The notes under the pieces: generated by a model
Told to the model about the DNA's origin: nothing
The model's input: only the letters and a program-made list of their open reading frames with translations
The model's database searches: none
Made by a program: the position numbers and the translations under genes
Shown here: positions 37,085 through 47,772 of the stretch, in pieces
Position numbering within the stretch: position 1 is the stretch's first letter
How the letters are laid out: each line of letters starts with the position of its first letter
Assembly (NCBI GenBank): GCA_035772735.1
Contig: JASDFA010000018.1
Location: 60,914,001-60,978,000, forward strand
Source of the DNA: Datura wrightii
Lineage: Eukaryota; Streptophyta; Magnoliopsida; Solanales; Solanaceae
Direction of reading: 5' to 3'
Length of the DNA: 64,000 bases

Positions 37085-37860
37085 TGTCACGAGTCGAACA
37101 TAGGCTCGGATCAAGAGACGGGATAAGGAACACCGAGAGGCCCCAAGTCGACCCATGGCAAAATCATAGCATAACAAAGCAAGACTACAACTAGCAAATT
37201 CATAACTGAGCAGAAGCTAACTGATACATAAGACATAATCTAAAAAAATATTCTAATACAAAGTTTACTCTGTCTATACAAGTATGAAAGCCTCTACTAA
37301 ACTGATGAGATGCTGGGACACGTCCCCAGCTAACTCTTAATGTCTAAAAACTGAAACATAAAAGAAATAGAAAACATAAATCGCATCCTCAAGAGATGAG
37401 GACTCACCACAGGCAGCTAAGATGGGAAAGGAGCATATCTAACCACATGGCAGAGTCTGGAAACCTGAATCTATATCATCAAATGATATAGCACATAATG
37501 TATGCGGTCAGTACTTGGAGTGTACTGAGTATGCGGGAAGCATAAGTAAACCAAAATATGCAAGTATACAAGAAGGGAGTGACAGAGTACATCACTGAAC
37601 ATTTGATTGAACTAAAATACAAGAACCCTGTCTAAGATGCATATATAATGAAATGAAGCAGCTATTATAAAACATTTATTGAAGTATCATAAAATTAAAG
37701 TATAAGGGTCATATGATGTAGTTATACTGAGAACTAAATCTTTAAATGATATCACAGACAATAATGACTATCTACTGATAATTAAGTTTGAATCCTGCTA
37801 AACTAGTTTTAACTAAAATTTGAAATCATACGGAGCTAAGTTGAACTAATATAGTAGACT

Positions 37861-38042
37861 AAGGGAGGCATTCTCTGCTATTGAGAATCCCTGACTGACT
37901 AAGAGAAACATTCTCTGCTATAGAGAATCCCTCTTTGACTAAGGGAAACAATCTCTGCTATTGAGAATCCCTGACTGACTGAGGGAAACATTCTCTGATA
38001 GGAGAATCCCTGGCTAAAAAAGGAAAACATTCTCTGCTATAG
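37861..38042. repeat. 40-bp minisatellite in Y5 3' LTR, part 1
   Basis: Units of the type AAGGGAAACATTCTCTGCTA plus TAGAGAATCCCTGACTGACT. Each unit holds the inverted repeat ATTCTCT-GCTAT-AGAGAAT. The array continues at 47773-48040 beyond Athila B and has its counterpart at 52280-52654. Confidence 0.85.
38038..38042 (+). other. Target-site duplication of Athila B, left copy
   Basis: TATAG, versus TAGAG at 47768-47772 (one difference). The uninterrupted minisatellite unit contains TATAG at this place. Confidence 0.7.
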
Positions 38043-39455
38043 GGTTCGGGTATTTTTAACTGCCTACATGCAAGTTCACGTGGTCGAACAAGTAGTAAAA
38101 TGGCTAAAGTAAGCCAAGTATCGATCCCACAGGGACTGGACCAAGGTAATAATCGAATCAAGCGTTAATAAACTCTAACTCTAATAATGCAGACAACAGT
38201 TTCAAGAATATTTTGGGAGTTTGTTTCCTAATTTATACTAATCTAAAACAAATGTAAAAATTAAGTATGAACTATAGTAATGATCATGCTGAGCCGAAAA
38301 TAACATGTGGGGAAGCAATTTATTCATAGAAGTCGGTTATTCTTTCCTTCGGTTGCTAGTCAAGAATTATTGCTTATGATTAAAACTCTCGTATTTAACC
38401 CAACTTAAGAATCATGAACCTTCCACCAACATTTCTGCGATAAGAAGAAATTCATGTTCTAGCAATACGAAACCGATTCCTTAATTGACTAATACGACTT
38501 TCAGATATATTTCTATTCTGAAGGTAAATCAATTCCCAATTTTCCCAAACCAAGAAGAGATCATATCCTACCAATTCAGAACTTTCCAATTTCTTTCTCT
38601 TTCGAGCGAAAATCAGATTTTTTAGATGTACATTAAGATTGGCCAAACATTAATGCATTAAGAACAAGAATTGATAGAACAGCCATGGAAGAAAAGATGA
38701 AAAACCAAGATGATCAATAATTACATTCCACTACAAATGTTCTTAACCCCTTCAAGAAGTGAATTTAGCCACTCATTTGTGGATTAAACATCATCAACTG
38801 AGTATAAATCATACAAATAATTGAAATAAAGTAGAAAAAGATAGAGAAGAACCCTAAGATTTTCGTCCCCTAAACTACCTGTAACCCACGTCCTTGCTCA
38901 ACAAATTCAGCCTCCTTAAAAATAAACCTAAGTGAGCCATTTATACTAGTGGGAATTTTTCCCGGAATAACAAGCAACGTGTCACGGAGTGCATCGCGGA
39001 GCACTACCTCCGTGACACGGCGCAAACGCGGACCTTACTGGAATCTGGTCCTCTAGGTAATTATGCCCAACGTGCCACGACGTGCAACGCGGGGCTTGGC
39101 CAACGTGCCACGGTACCAACGTGGACCTCCACTGGAACTTGGCCAATTTTAATCATCCGAGGCACAATGCCTCCGCGATGGCAGCGTGACACGACTCCAT
39201 CGCGGAGCCCCTTAATTTACTGCATTTCCTTGGCCTTTTCCACTGCTCGCTTCTGAGTCCATTCCCGATTTCTCTCAACATGCATCTTAGCTTCCTAAAA
39301 TTACATTTTTCCTACAAAACAACACTAATCATGTTGGTTAGTATAAATTCACATTTTAACTACAAATCACATGAGAATGTACACATATCGATGGATAAAC
39401 AAGATGAAATGAAGCATTTGAGTATCACTTGGGCATATAATTCTTCCCAAGATCA
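38043..39455 (-). repeat. Athila B 3' LTR
   Basis: GTTCGGG (first base mutated from T) to ...CCCAAGATCA. Perfect 12-bp CGTG-N-CACG hairpin at 38978-39019. TATA box on the minus strand at 38945-38938 (TATAAATG). Confidence 0.88.
38978..39019 (-). other. LTR hairpin of Athila B 3' LTR
   Basis: Arms CGTGTCACGGAG (38978-38989) and CTCCGTGACACG (39008-39019), 12 of 12 pairs. The same hairpin is at 47289-47330 in the 5' LTR. Confidence 0.7.
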
Positions 39456-39469
39456 CTTACCCCACACTT
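39456..39469 (-). other. Polypurine tract of Athila B
   Basis: Minus strand AAGTGTGGGGTAAG directly before the LTR start TGATCTTGGG. Two further copies of the motif lie at 41169-41184 and 42552-42566. Confidence 0.8.
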
Positions 39470-39475
39470 AAAACC

Positions 39476-39493
39476 TTGTTCGTCCTCGAACAA
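39476..39493 (-). other. Pre-polypurine-tract stem-loop of Athila B
   Basis: Minus strand TTGTTCG - AGGA - CGAACAA, perfect 7-bp stem. Identical to the one at 61920-61937 in Athila D. Confidence 0.7.
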
Positions 39494-41168
39494 TAATCTC
39501 ACATCTCATGCAATTGACACCCAATCATAGCTACTTTGGCTCGACCATTCAAGCTACGGTTATACCGATTATTTAACATAGCAAATCATCAAGAAAACAT
39601 GCATAGTCTCATCAATACAATGACATTCAACACATTAAGACTTCCTAGACTTAAGAGTCGACTCTTGATCTCGGTAAACTCATGCAAATCAGTTGATCAA
39701 GACATCCGACACGAAATTCAGTCTCTCGTCAGGAATGTGCCCTCACAACACAAGAGAATTTCCCCCTTTTCAATCATATGATCTCAAAAACATTACATGC
39801 AGGGGCATATGAACACGATTTCACTCTCTCTCCCAAATAATTCACATGCATCATGTCATGACCCATAAGCTTGCCTCTAGTGTATTACTCCACTAATATA
39901 AGGACGAGTGATGTAAGATCATGTAGGACTTACCGGGTTGTAATGTAAGCTAAGGAACCAGTAAATACTGGGCTGACCAATAATAGCAACTAGCATCCTT
40001 AAGCGCTTTTCAATACATCCCACCAACATTATGGGCATTGTTTCTTCCTTCATCCTCCCATTCTTGAAGTGTTTCTTTATTTTTATTCTCATATCTTTAA
40101 GCACACTCGACTTAATAACAAAGATTAGTTATATATCTTCATTTTATTAAATTCGGCCAGTGCACCCTTGACTTTTTCTTTACTTTCACCACTTCCGCTT
40201 TTCCTTTCCTTTTCACACTTTTCACTCCTTGACACTGTGGGAAAATTATTTTTCTTGAGCGCTTAAGAGTTTTGGATCAAATTCACGGATAATGAAAAGA
40301 AGGGGTTATGCTCAGTTTGTACCTTTTCAACGAAAGAAAGAAAAAAATAGGGTAAAGGCTCAATGGGGCTAACTAGTATGTACTATCAAGGTAGGTGTGA
40401 TAATGGAAAACTTTCGGTTAAATTAAAGAAATGCCTACATCCTTTCCTACAATACACATCCTTCATTTCATTTCGTACACACACCAGGCAAGTTCTAGAC
40501 ACTTCACAATAGCATGGAAGAATCGAAACCTCACCTCACACTCAGTGCACTTGCTCAACTCAAGACATATTCACAGACTCTTCAATCAGCTAATTACAAG
40601 AATTCAAACATTAAGACTCAATCACACCGAATCGAACTCTATGGCCTAGGTATCTCAACATCTTCCACATTTGCATGCTTTCATACGAATCATCTTTGCA
40701 TCTTTAATATCATGTACAACACGCAACAAGAATTCTGAACCATGAAATAGCAACACGTTTGGGAACAACCAAACGAAAGAAGATAAAAGAATGAAAAAAA
40801 CTACTCCTATCGACTACATTTCCCTTAAGACGGTCGTCATCCATCCATCATAGGGAACGGTCACTATTTATGACTTTGGTTCAATGGGACTATTCTCGGT
40901 AAAAGCACCGAAAACAAAGGCCGAGAAACCCAATCATAAAAAAAATTCAAAAAAAATTTAAAAATATCAATAATTTCGATAAAACAAAAATATTTACACA
41001 ACCAGCTAACAACAACTCCATACAGCACACAACAGACTAACATTCATTACACACCAAATTACAATACACAACATACTCACAAAATCACAGTGTCACAATT
41101 TTTTTTTCACAGGCACAACAACAGAACATGAACATAAATAACCACAAAACAACCGGCACCTAACTACT
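39494..41168 (-). other. 3' untranslated region of Athila B
   Basis: AT-rich, no supported ORF. It aligns with the 3' UTR of Athila D (about 60480-61919), for example around 40850 against 60590 (GACGGTCGTCATCCATCCAT and its complement). ORFs on the plus strand are chance frames. Confidence 0.65.
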
Positions 41169-41207
41169 CCCACCCCACACTTAAACCGAACACTGTCCCC
41201 AGTGTTC
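41169..41207 (-). other. Internal polypurine-tract-like motif with stem-loop, after the third ORF
   Basis: The minus strand reads a perfect 8-bp stem GAACACTG - GGGA - CAGTGTTC (41207-41188), then TTAAGTGTGGGGTGGG (41184-41169). The layout copies that of the true polypurine tract 1.7 kb further on. It begins 45 bp after the third-ORF stop. Confidence 0.55.
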
Positions 41208-41251
41208 ATAAAATTCAACATAGCACAAAAGTAGGTGGTGAAACTCCCTGA

Positions 41252-42493
41252 TCAGTCGAAGTATTCAACTTCTTCGTCAGGTGTTGTTGCCTCGTCCCCC
41301 ATATCTGAATCGCCCCCGCTATCCTCATCTGACTCAACATCTAAGTCATCGCAGCATGTCTCCTCGTCTGTGGGGATATCATCATCAATGGGATCCACAA
41401 AAGCTGGCCCTGCTCGGCATAGAGCCCTGGCATTTTCGCCAAAGGGGTAATCTAGCTCGAGCTGCCACAACTCATCTTCTGTTGCTGGCCTCCCACCTAT
41501 TCTCAACTGCAGCATTCGCATCCTGAACATGCGGGCCATATATTGATCATCCCGAGCATGTCGCTCGGCTAATGTGAGAACGGGCCCGTGAGTGGTGTCG
41601 GGTGCCTTAGTTTTGGTGACGTCCAAGTCATGCCTATCCATCTGAGGGATGTAGTCTAGGGCCTCCTCCTCGATGTCGAGGCCCGTCAAAAAGGTGGTCA
41701 GCAAACCACCAAACCCGCACCTGTGCCCTTGATGCAAACGGACTCTCTTCATGGCAGAGATGATCACCACCCCAACATTAATCTCCAGCCCTTTCATCAG
41801 AGCATAAACAAAGCACACACAATCCTGGGTGACATCTGTCATGTGCACCCCCGGGATCAGGCAGGAACACATGATCTTAAGCCAAATCCTGGCTTCCCTG
41901 TTCATTTGAGAGTAGGGCAGCGTCTGATGGTAGCCCCACTCCTTATGCCTGCTCTACCGTGCTATCGAATGGGCTCCACACAATGTGCGTCTGATATCCA
42001 CATACGGTGGAGTGATGTTCTGCTGTCGGAGTATATGGGCGTCTGTGTCCCGCGCCCCCAAAATGGCATTAAGGTGATGGGGCTCAAAGGTGACTACCTG
42101 CCCTCTTATCTTGACAGTGTGACTGCAGAGTTTCGGGTTCCAGTTGGTGTAGAACTCCTGAATCAGGTGGAGATTGCACTCCTTGGGCTCTTCAAAGATG
42201 AAGTTCAGCCCGGCAGCGTCAATCCGGTGTACGATTCTGGGGAATTCCTGTGCCAACGGCTCCCTTGCAATGTGCTCCTCGGGGAAGTATTTGTTCTCCT
42301 TGTTCTTTGCGTACCATTTCTCCCCTTCGTCCATCACCCATCGGGTTCCGTATTGACGGCGTTGGCTGCTGGGAACCGCTGGTGCTGCTGGGACTGGTGT
42401 TCCCAGTCTAATTATTTTCCTCCCAGCGCCCAATGTAGATGCGCCCTTTCCTTTGTCTTGCCTGCTCGCCATTGTTCCTATCGAATCAAACAT
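41252..42493 (-). pseudogene. Third ORF of Athila B, plant transposon protein (PF20167-like), one internal stop
   Basis: About 412 codons in one frame from ATG at 42493 (a second ATG, MASRQDKGKG, is six codons on) to 41252, interrupted only by a TAG at about 41953-41951. The sequence before it has a basic, low-complexity start, RRQYGTRWVMDEGEKWYA, and the NLHLIQEFYTNWNP core. After the stop come MNREARIWLKIMCSCLIPG and QDCVCFVYALMKGLEINVGV, ending in a long acidic tail (DDIPTDEETCCDDLDVESDE and more). These blocks resemble the family called putative plant transposon protein. Its function is unknown. It stands where Athila elements carry an env-like ORF, but I see no signal peptide or transmembrane segment. 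Confidence 0.7.
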
Positions 42494-42551
42494 ACAGTCC
42501 CAATGTTATTCAAATCAAAATTAGCTTCGACTAGGGTTGGGTTAAGCTAGG

Positions 42552-42566
42552 CCACCCCACACTTAG
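42552..42566 (-). other. Internal polypurine-tract-like motif before the third ORF
   Basis: Minus strand CTAAGTGTGGGGTGG, 59 bp before the third-ORF ATG. An AGGAC lies just upstream but no convincing stem. Confidence 0.5.
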
Positions 42567-43334
42567 TCCTTAGCCACAATTACGACATTACAGCAAGATA
42601 ATTCTCACTTTCTAATTTACAAAAAAAACAACTTGCCTCATGCATTCAGAGAATTCGACGGAATAAATTCTACGTACTACTCAGACGTCGTACAGCTAAT
42701 CAAAATATCACCATCTATACCATTTCATCACATAGCACTTAGCAAAAACTTCTCTCAGCCCAACCTATGCAATTCACCAATTTCTATGCAATTCAACAAT
42801 TTCATTCTCCCGAAAATCCATTGTTTATTTAGAACATTCACATCAAGCACAACACAATTCACCTCACCCAACATGCCCAACCCATAAGTTTCACATTTCC
42901 AATCACATTTAGTTTCTTCGCACTCAAATTCTAACCCTTGCTACATATTTCACCAAAATTCGATCAAGCATGTATTTATCGAGTTCATACAATCAAAATG
43001 ATACTACGAACATCAATCAACAATAACTTAAATGAATTCAAGCACAATTTATAATTAGGGTAAGGTTTATTCACCTCACATGCTCAAAACCGAAAAAATT
43101 AGTCAAGAATTTAGATGGAGGTAAAGAACATATCTTTAATTTGATGAAATCGAAGAAAAGTTGAAGAAAACTCATGCCTAGGTCCGTGTCACGTTGGGGA
43201 AGGGGGTATTTTTGGGTGTTTGTTGTAGAGAGGATGAGAAATGGGGAAAAATGAGGGAAATCGGGGTTAAAAAGGAAGATTTTCGCGCGGGTCACCCAGC
43301 GACCCGGTGTGACCCAACGCAATTAACATCTCAA
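42567..43334 (-). other. Leader between pol and third ORF of Athila B
   Basis: No ORF supported. It aligns with Athila A 25210-25890 in inverse orientation, including the CGGGTCACACCGGGTCA region and the GTGACACGGACCTAGGCAT stretch. Confidence 0.6.
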
Positions 43335-43376
43335 CGTTTCATGGAGGGTAACGCGGAGCACCCCCTCCGTGACACG
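43335..43376 (-). other. Post-pol hairpin of Athila B, third-ORF side
   Basis: Arms CGTTTCATGGAGGG (43335-43348) and CCCTCCGTGACACG (43363-43376): 12 Watson-Crick pairs, one wobble, one mismatch. Confidence 0.6.
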
Positions 43377-43393
43377 GAGCCAACACGAAGGTG

Positions 43394-43418
43394 TTCTGGA
43401 ATTTTAAAAATTCCAGAA
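43394..43418 (-). other. Post-pol central palindrome of Athila B
   Basis: Arms TTCTGGAATTTT (43394-43405) and AAAATTCCAGAA (43407-43418), perfect, with a GGTG/CACC outer extension. The sequence differs from its Athila A counterpart but the pairing is kept. Confidence 0.7.
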
Positions 43419-43429
43419 TTACACCTCAA

Positions 43430-43471
43430 CGTGTCACGGAGGGCAACGCGGAGGCCCTCCTCCGTGACACG
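43430..43471 (-). other. Post-pol hairpin of Athila B, pol side
   Basis: Arms CGTGTCACGGAG (43430-43441) and CTCCGTGACACG (43460-43471), perfect 12 bp, extendable by one more pair. Confidence 0.7.
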
Positions 43472-43773
43472 GAGCCATCGCGCAGGCTCACTATTTTGCC
43501 ACTTTTTATTATTTTTCTCACCTCAATTTTTCCTTTGCGATCCTTTGCATTTTTACCCTCCGTTCAACCTGAAATTCATCTCACAACAAGAAATTGGTTA
43601 GAATTCATAGGTTTCAACATAAAACACAATTTTTTGTTTTTATTTTTATATTTCTATTTTTCTCTTTTCTTTTTTCTTTCTTTTCTACTAATTCTACTCA
43701 AGTATTACAACAATTTCACGGTTGCATCGCGTGCAACGCCTGGTTTACCATCGCGGCTCGACGTCATTGAAGC
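43472..43773 (-). other. Post-pol untranslated stretch of Athila B
   Basis: AT-rich region between the pol stop and the hairpin module, homologous to Athila A 24784-25069 inverted. It includes a decayed version of the GGCGCTGCACGGGAGGCAAC stretch. Confidence 0.6.
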
Positions 43774-44061
43774 TTAGTCATCCTCTAGGGTGACGGACGT
43801 CTTCTCTCGACTACCATCCTCACCCCTGTCCTGCTTACACCGATGTCCATTAACTGCGACAGTGGCATTTCGATCTTCTTGCCATGATTCCAATTTTGGG
43901 GGGTCCTTCACTGGTGATTTTCCCACTGGCTCTCGTGAATCAACACTTTGAGCAATATTCACTTGATCAAGCACATTGATCACTGAGAGTTCCTCACACA
44001 CGGCCGGAAGCTTCGTGGCCTTGTACACATCAAATACCTCCACCTTGTCATGTGCCCGCAT
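43774..44061 (-). pseudogene. Fused pol remnant of Athila B: protease-RT linker joined to integrase end
   Basis: Begins with the linker MRAHDKVEVFDVYKATKLPA and runs to about VDSREP. After a short junction it continues as SWQEDRNATVAVNGHRCKQ and EKTSVTLEDD, the last residues of integrase. Comparison with Athila A (about 21700 and 24670) shows about 2.95 kb missing, which removes RT, RNase H and the integrase core. The fusion is in frame over 95 codons. Confidence 0.85.
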
Positions 44062-46199
44062 GGTTAGCTGCCCTGCAGCTCATCAATCAAAGGTTTCCCG
44101 GTCACCAAGAAAGGACGTCCCAAAATAAATGGGACTTTCGCATCCGGCTCAAAATCCAGCACGACAAAGTCTACCGGAAATATCAGGGAGCCCACTTGCA
44201 CCAGCACTTCCTCCACAATGCCATCTGGTCTGGCCAAGGAACGATCCGCTAGTTGCAAGATCACTATAGTTGGTCTAGGACTGCCTAGCCATAATTTCTT
44301 GAATACCGATGTAGGCATCAGGTTAATGCTCACTCCCAAATCACATAATCCGTGAGCTCGGATACTCTGCCCGATTCTAAGTTGAATTGTAAAGATCCTA
44401 GGATCTTTGAGCTTTGTGGGCAACCTATTTTGTTTCCGGGAAGTGCACTCCTCCATAAGCGCCACCTTAGCGTACTCCGTCAACCTGCTTTTGTTCGCCA
44501 CGATGTCCTTGATATATTTTGTGTACTTCGGTAGTCCCTGCAAAACATCAACAAGAGGTAAATTAATGTGTACCTGTTTAAGAACCTCCATGGACTTTTT
44601 GAAACACGCTTCCTGCTTGTGTTTCTTTAATCTTTGAGGGAACGGGGGTGGTGGTCTTTCTGTTTCAGCTTCCTTCTCCTTCCCCCTATCATCACTGTGT
44701 TCCCTCTCATTCTCCACTACTCCCGACAGCTGCGGTGGTCTTTCTGGTTCCACCTCCTTGAGTTGTAAACCACTCCTTCTCACTGCATTCACTTGCTTAG
44801 GGTTGGGGTCAGTGTCATTCGGAAGTCCTCCTCTCGGCCTGGTGTTCTGAGCTCCAGCTAGTTGCCCAAACTGGTACTCCAACGCCTTTGTAGCTAACTG
44901 ATTGTTCTTTACATCGACTGCCAATTTCACATAGTCAGCCTGCAATTGAGCTTGGTTAGCTATCATCGTTTTGAACATTTCCTCAATGCTGGGTGATGGT
45001 GGTAGAGGAGGTGCATTGTTGCTTCTGTATTGCGACTGATAGTTCTGCTGCCCTCCTTGATTTCTCTGCGCCCCCTGACTCGAACTCTGCCCTTGATGGC
45101 TGTTACTACCCCGAGAGAAATTCGGGTGACTCCTCCAATTCGAGTTTTAGTTGTTTTCATACTGTTGGTGATTATTTCTTTGTACATTACCAACAAAGTT
45201 CACTCACCACAACACTCAGCCGAGTGTTCATTACTGCCGCACACTTCACACCAAATCTGCTGCACTACATTCATTGGGGGTTGAGACTAATTCATGCTCA
45301 TATTGCTGAAGTCGGTGTTGAATTGATTCTATAACGCAACTATCTGTGCAGCGATAGCTGTAAAACCATCCACTTCCAAGACTCCTACCGCTTTCCTTGT
45401 TCCTCCTCTAGAAGAGTCCGCATTCAACTCTGGATTTCCCTGCGAAATACGGTTTAACAAAGTATACAACTCCTCGTAAGTTTTTTCTAATGCTTGTCCC
45501 CCAGCTGCTCAGTCTAGCAAAATTTTTGTGTGGGGTTCCAAACCCTCTATGAAAGTATGCACCAACACATCATGGGATTGGTGATGATGAGAACAATCCC
45601 GCATCATAGATCTGAATCTTTCCCAAGCTTGATACAAATTCTCCCCTTCTCTTTGTTTAAAACTTAGAATTTGACTTCTAAGTCTTGCTGTTTTACCGGA
45701 TGGAAAGAACAGTATCAAGAATTTCTTTGCAAGATTATCCCAAGTAGTGATGGAATTAGGTGGCTCATCTTTAGCCACCTCTTTGCTTCTCCCAAAAGTG
45801 AAAATGGGAACAATGTAAGCCTGACGTAATCGGATGACACTCCAGCGGGGATGTAAGTGTCACTTATCTCCAAAATTTTTTGGAGATGTTGTTGTGCATC
45901 CTCGTGAGGGAGACCTGTGAATTTCCCACTAGTGTGCAGCAATTGCACCATATTCTGTTTAAGCTCGAACCTCCCTCCTAGCTCAGGTTTGCGAATGGTA
46001 GATGAATGTTGTTAGCATGTGGGATTTCCACTTCGCGAACCGGCCTAGCTGCCATTTCCTCGGGCACTAACACTGCCCTTACAATTGGTGGATTCTGTTG
46101 TTGCTCCAGGATTGTCTGTCTAAGCAACTGCAGCTTTTTCTCTAGAGCTTCTCTCCTTTGACGATGGAATTGTCTTTCCGGCTCTAAGTGTGAATCCAC
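44062..46199 (-). pseudogene. Athila B Gag and protease, nearly intact in the protease half
   Basis: Gag starts around the conserved LEPERQFHRQRREALEKK (46190-46140). Frameshifts near 45975 and 45770 and changes near 45500-45000 break it. The zinc knuckle CEVCGSNEHSAEC (about 45240-45200) keeps all four ligands, unlike Athila A. From 44978 to 44064 one open frame of 304 codons covers the Gag-protease linker and protease, with the catalytic LCDLGVSINLMP and FILGRPFLV. It ends in a frameshift before the fused pol remnant. Confidence 0.88.
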
Positions 46200-46240
46200 C
46201 AGCTCCTTGTCTCTTGCCAGTGTTCAACAGAATTCAATAT

Positions 46241-46317
46241 CTGCAAAAGACAGGCTAAGACCAAGTTGTTAGCACTAACAAGAAATCGTAAACTAACACT
46301 TAAGAAAACAATTTTAC
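46241..46317 (-). other. Candidate 77-bp leader intron of Athila B
   Basis: On the minus strand, donor TTG/GTAAAATTG at 46317 and acceptor CTTTTGCAG/AT at 46241. Same size and splice-site context as in Athila A. Confidence 0.4.
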
Positions 46318-46328
46318 CAATTGCCAGT

Positions 46329-46345
46329 CCCCAGCACCGGTGCCA
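46329..46345 (-). other. Primer binding site of Athila B, tRNA-Asp type (variant)
   Basis: Minus strand TGGCACCGGTGCTGGGG, a few differences from the canonical TGGCGCCGTTGCCGGGG, seven bases from the LTR end. Confidence 0.65.
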
Positions 46346-46352
46346 AAAAACT

Positions 46353-47767
46353 TGTTCGGGTATTTTTAAATGCCTACATGCAAGTGCGCGTGGTCGAACA
46401 AGTAGTAAAATGGCTAAAGTAAGCCAAGTATCGATCCCACAGGGACTAGACCAAGGTAATAATCGAATCAAGCGTTAATAAACTCTAACTCTAATAATGC
46501 AGACAACAGTTTCAAGAATATTTTGGGAGTTTGTTTCCTAATTTATACTAATCTAAAACAAATGTACAAATTGAGTATGAATTATAGTAATGAGCATGTT
46601 GAGGCTAAAATAACATGCAGGGAAGCAATTTATTGATACAGTCAGTTAATCTTTCCTTCGGTTGCTAGTCAAGAATTATTGCCTATGGATTAAAAATCTC
46701 GTATTTAACCCAACTTAAGCATCATGAACCTTCCACCTACATTTCTGTTATAAGAAGAAATTCATGTTCTAGCCATACGAAACCAATTCCTTAATTGACT
46801 AATATGGCTTTCAGATATATTTCTATTCTGAAGATAAATCATTTCTCAATTTTCCCAAACCAAGAAGAGATCATATCCTACCAATTCACAAATTTCCAAT
46901 TTCTTTCTCTTTTGAGCGAAAACCGGATTTTTTAGATGTACATTAACATTGGCCAAACATTAATGCAGTAAGAACAAGAATTGATAGAACAACCATGGAA
47001 GAAAAGATGAAAAACCAAGATGATCAATAATTACATTCCACTACAGATGTTCTTAACCTCAGCAAGAAGTGAATTTAGCCACTCATTTGTGGATTAAACA
47101 TCATCAAATGAGTATAAATCATACAAACAATTGAAATAAAGGAGAAAGAGATAGTGAAGAACCCTAAGATTTTCGTCCCCTCAACTGCCTGTAACCCACG
47201 TCCTTGCTCAACTAATTCAGCCTCTTTAAAAATAAACCTAAGTGTGTTATTTATACTAGTCGGAATTTTTTTCCAGAATAACAAGCAACGTGTCACGGAG
47301 TGCATCGCGGAGCACTGCCTCCGTGACACGGCGCAAACGCGGACCCTTACTGGAATCCGATCCTCCAGGTAATTATGCCCAATATGCCACGGTGTGCGAC
47401 GCGGGGCTTGGACAACGTGCCACGGCACCAACGCGGACCTCCACTAGAACTTGGCCAATTTTTATTATCCGGGGCAGAATGCCTCCGCGATGGCAGCGTG
47501 ACACGGCTCCATCGCGGAGCCCCTTAATTTGCTGCATTTCCTTGGCCTTTTCCACTGCTCGCTTCCAAGTCCATTCCTGATTTCTCCCAACATGCATCTT
47601 AGCTTCCTAAAATTACATTTTTCCTGCAAAACAACACTAATCATGTTGGTTAGTATAAATTCACATTTTAACTACAAATCACATGAGAATGTACACATAT
47701 CGATGGATAAACAAGACGAAATGAAGCATTTGAGTACCACTTGGGCATATAATTCTGCCCAAGATCA
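46353..47767 (-). repeat. Athila B 5' LTR
   Basis: TGTTCGGG to ...CCCAAGATCA on the plus strand. Hairpin arms at 47289-47300 and 47319-47330 (perfect 12 bp). Confidence 0.9.
47247..47255 (-). promoter_or_regulatory. TATA box of Athila B 5' LTR
   Basis: Minus strand TATAAATAA, same LTR position as 18398-18406 in Athila A. Confidence 0.65.
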
Positions 47768-47772
47768 TAGAG
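47768..47772 (+). other. Target-site duplication of Athila B, right copy
   Basis: TAGAG directly after the LTR end, partner of TATAG at 38038. Confidence 0.65.

Larger units (their letters stand above)
37085..38042 (-). repeat. Y5 3' LTR, outer part
   Basis: Starts TGTCACGAGTCG on the plus strand. It carries the conserved hairpin at 37472-37490 (perfect TATATCAT/ATGATATA stem) and the first five units of the 40-bp minisatellite, then is interrupted in the middle of a unit. Confidence 0.85.
38043..47767 (-). mobile_element. Athila B: non-autonomous Athila with a third ORF
   Basis: Minus-strand element with two LTRs of 1413 and 1415 bp, primer site, gag-protease, a pol end fused after loss of about 2.95 kb (RT, RNase H, integrase), a triple hairpin, a third ORF, and a long 3' UTR with polypurine tract. 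Athila A retains the segment that B lacks. The first ~105 aligned LTR bases show four differences by eye, so the insertion is not brand new. Inserted in the minisatellite of the Y5 LTR. Confidence 0.9.

Noticed and set aside
37861..38042. CRISPR-like array
   Set aside because: The 40-bp repeats are contiguous, without spacers, and lie in a plant LTR.
41252..42493. Envelope gene in the third-ORF position
   Set aside because: No signal peptide, transmembrane helix or cleavage-like pattern; an acidic tail and core blocks fit the plant transposon protein family better.
41723..42550. 275-codon open frame on the plus strand
   Set aside because: It lies exactly antisense to the third ORF of Athila B, has no recognisable domain and is explained by codon bias of the sense frame.
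43194..43777. ORFs over the post-pol hairpins of Athila B
   Set aside because: Translations of repeats and AT-rich sequence, not conserved in frame with Athila A.
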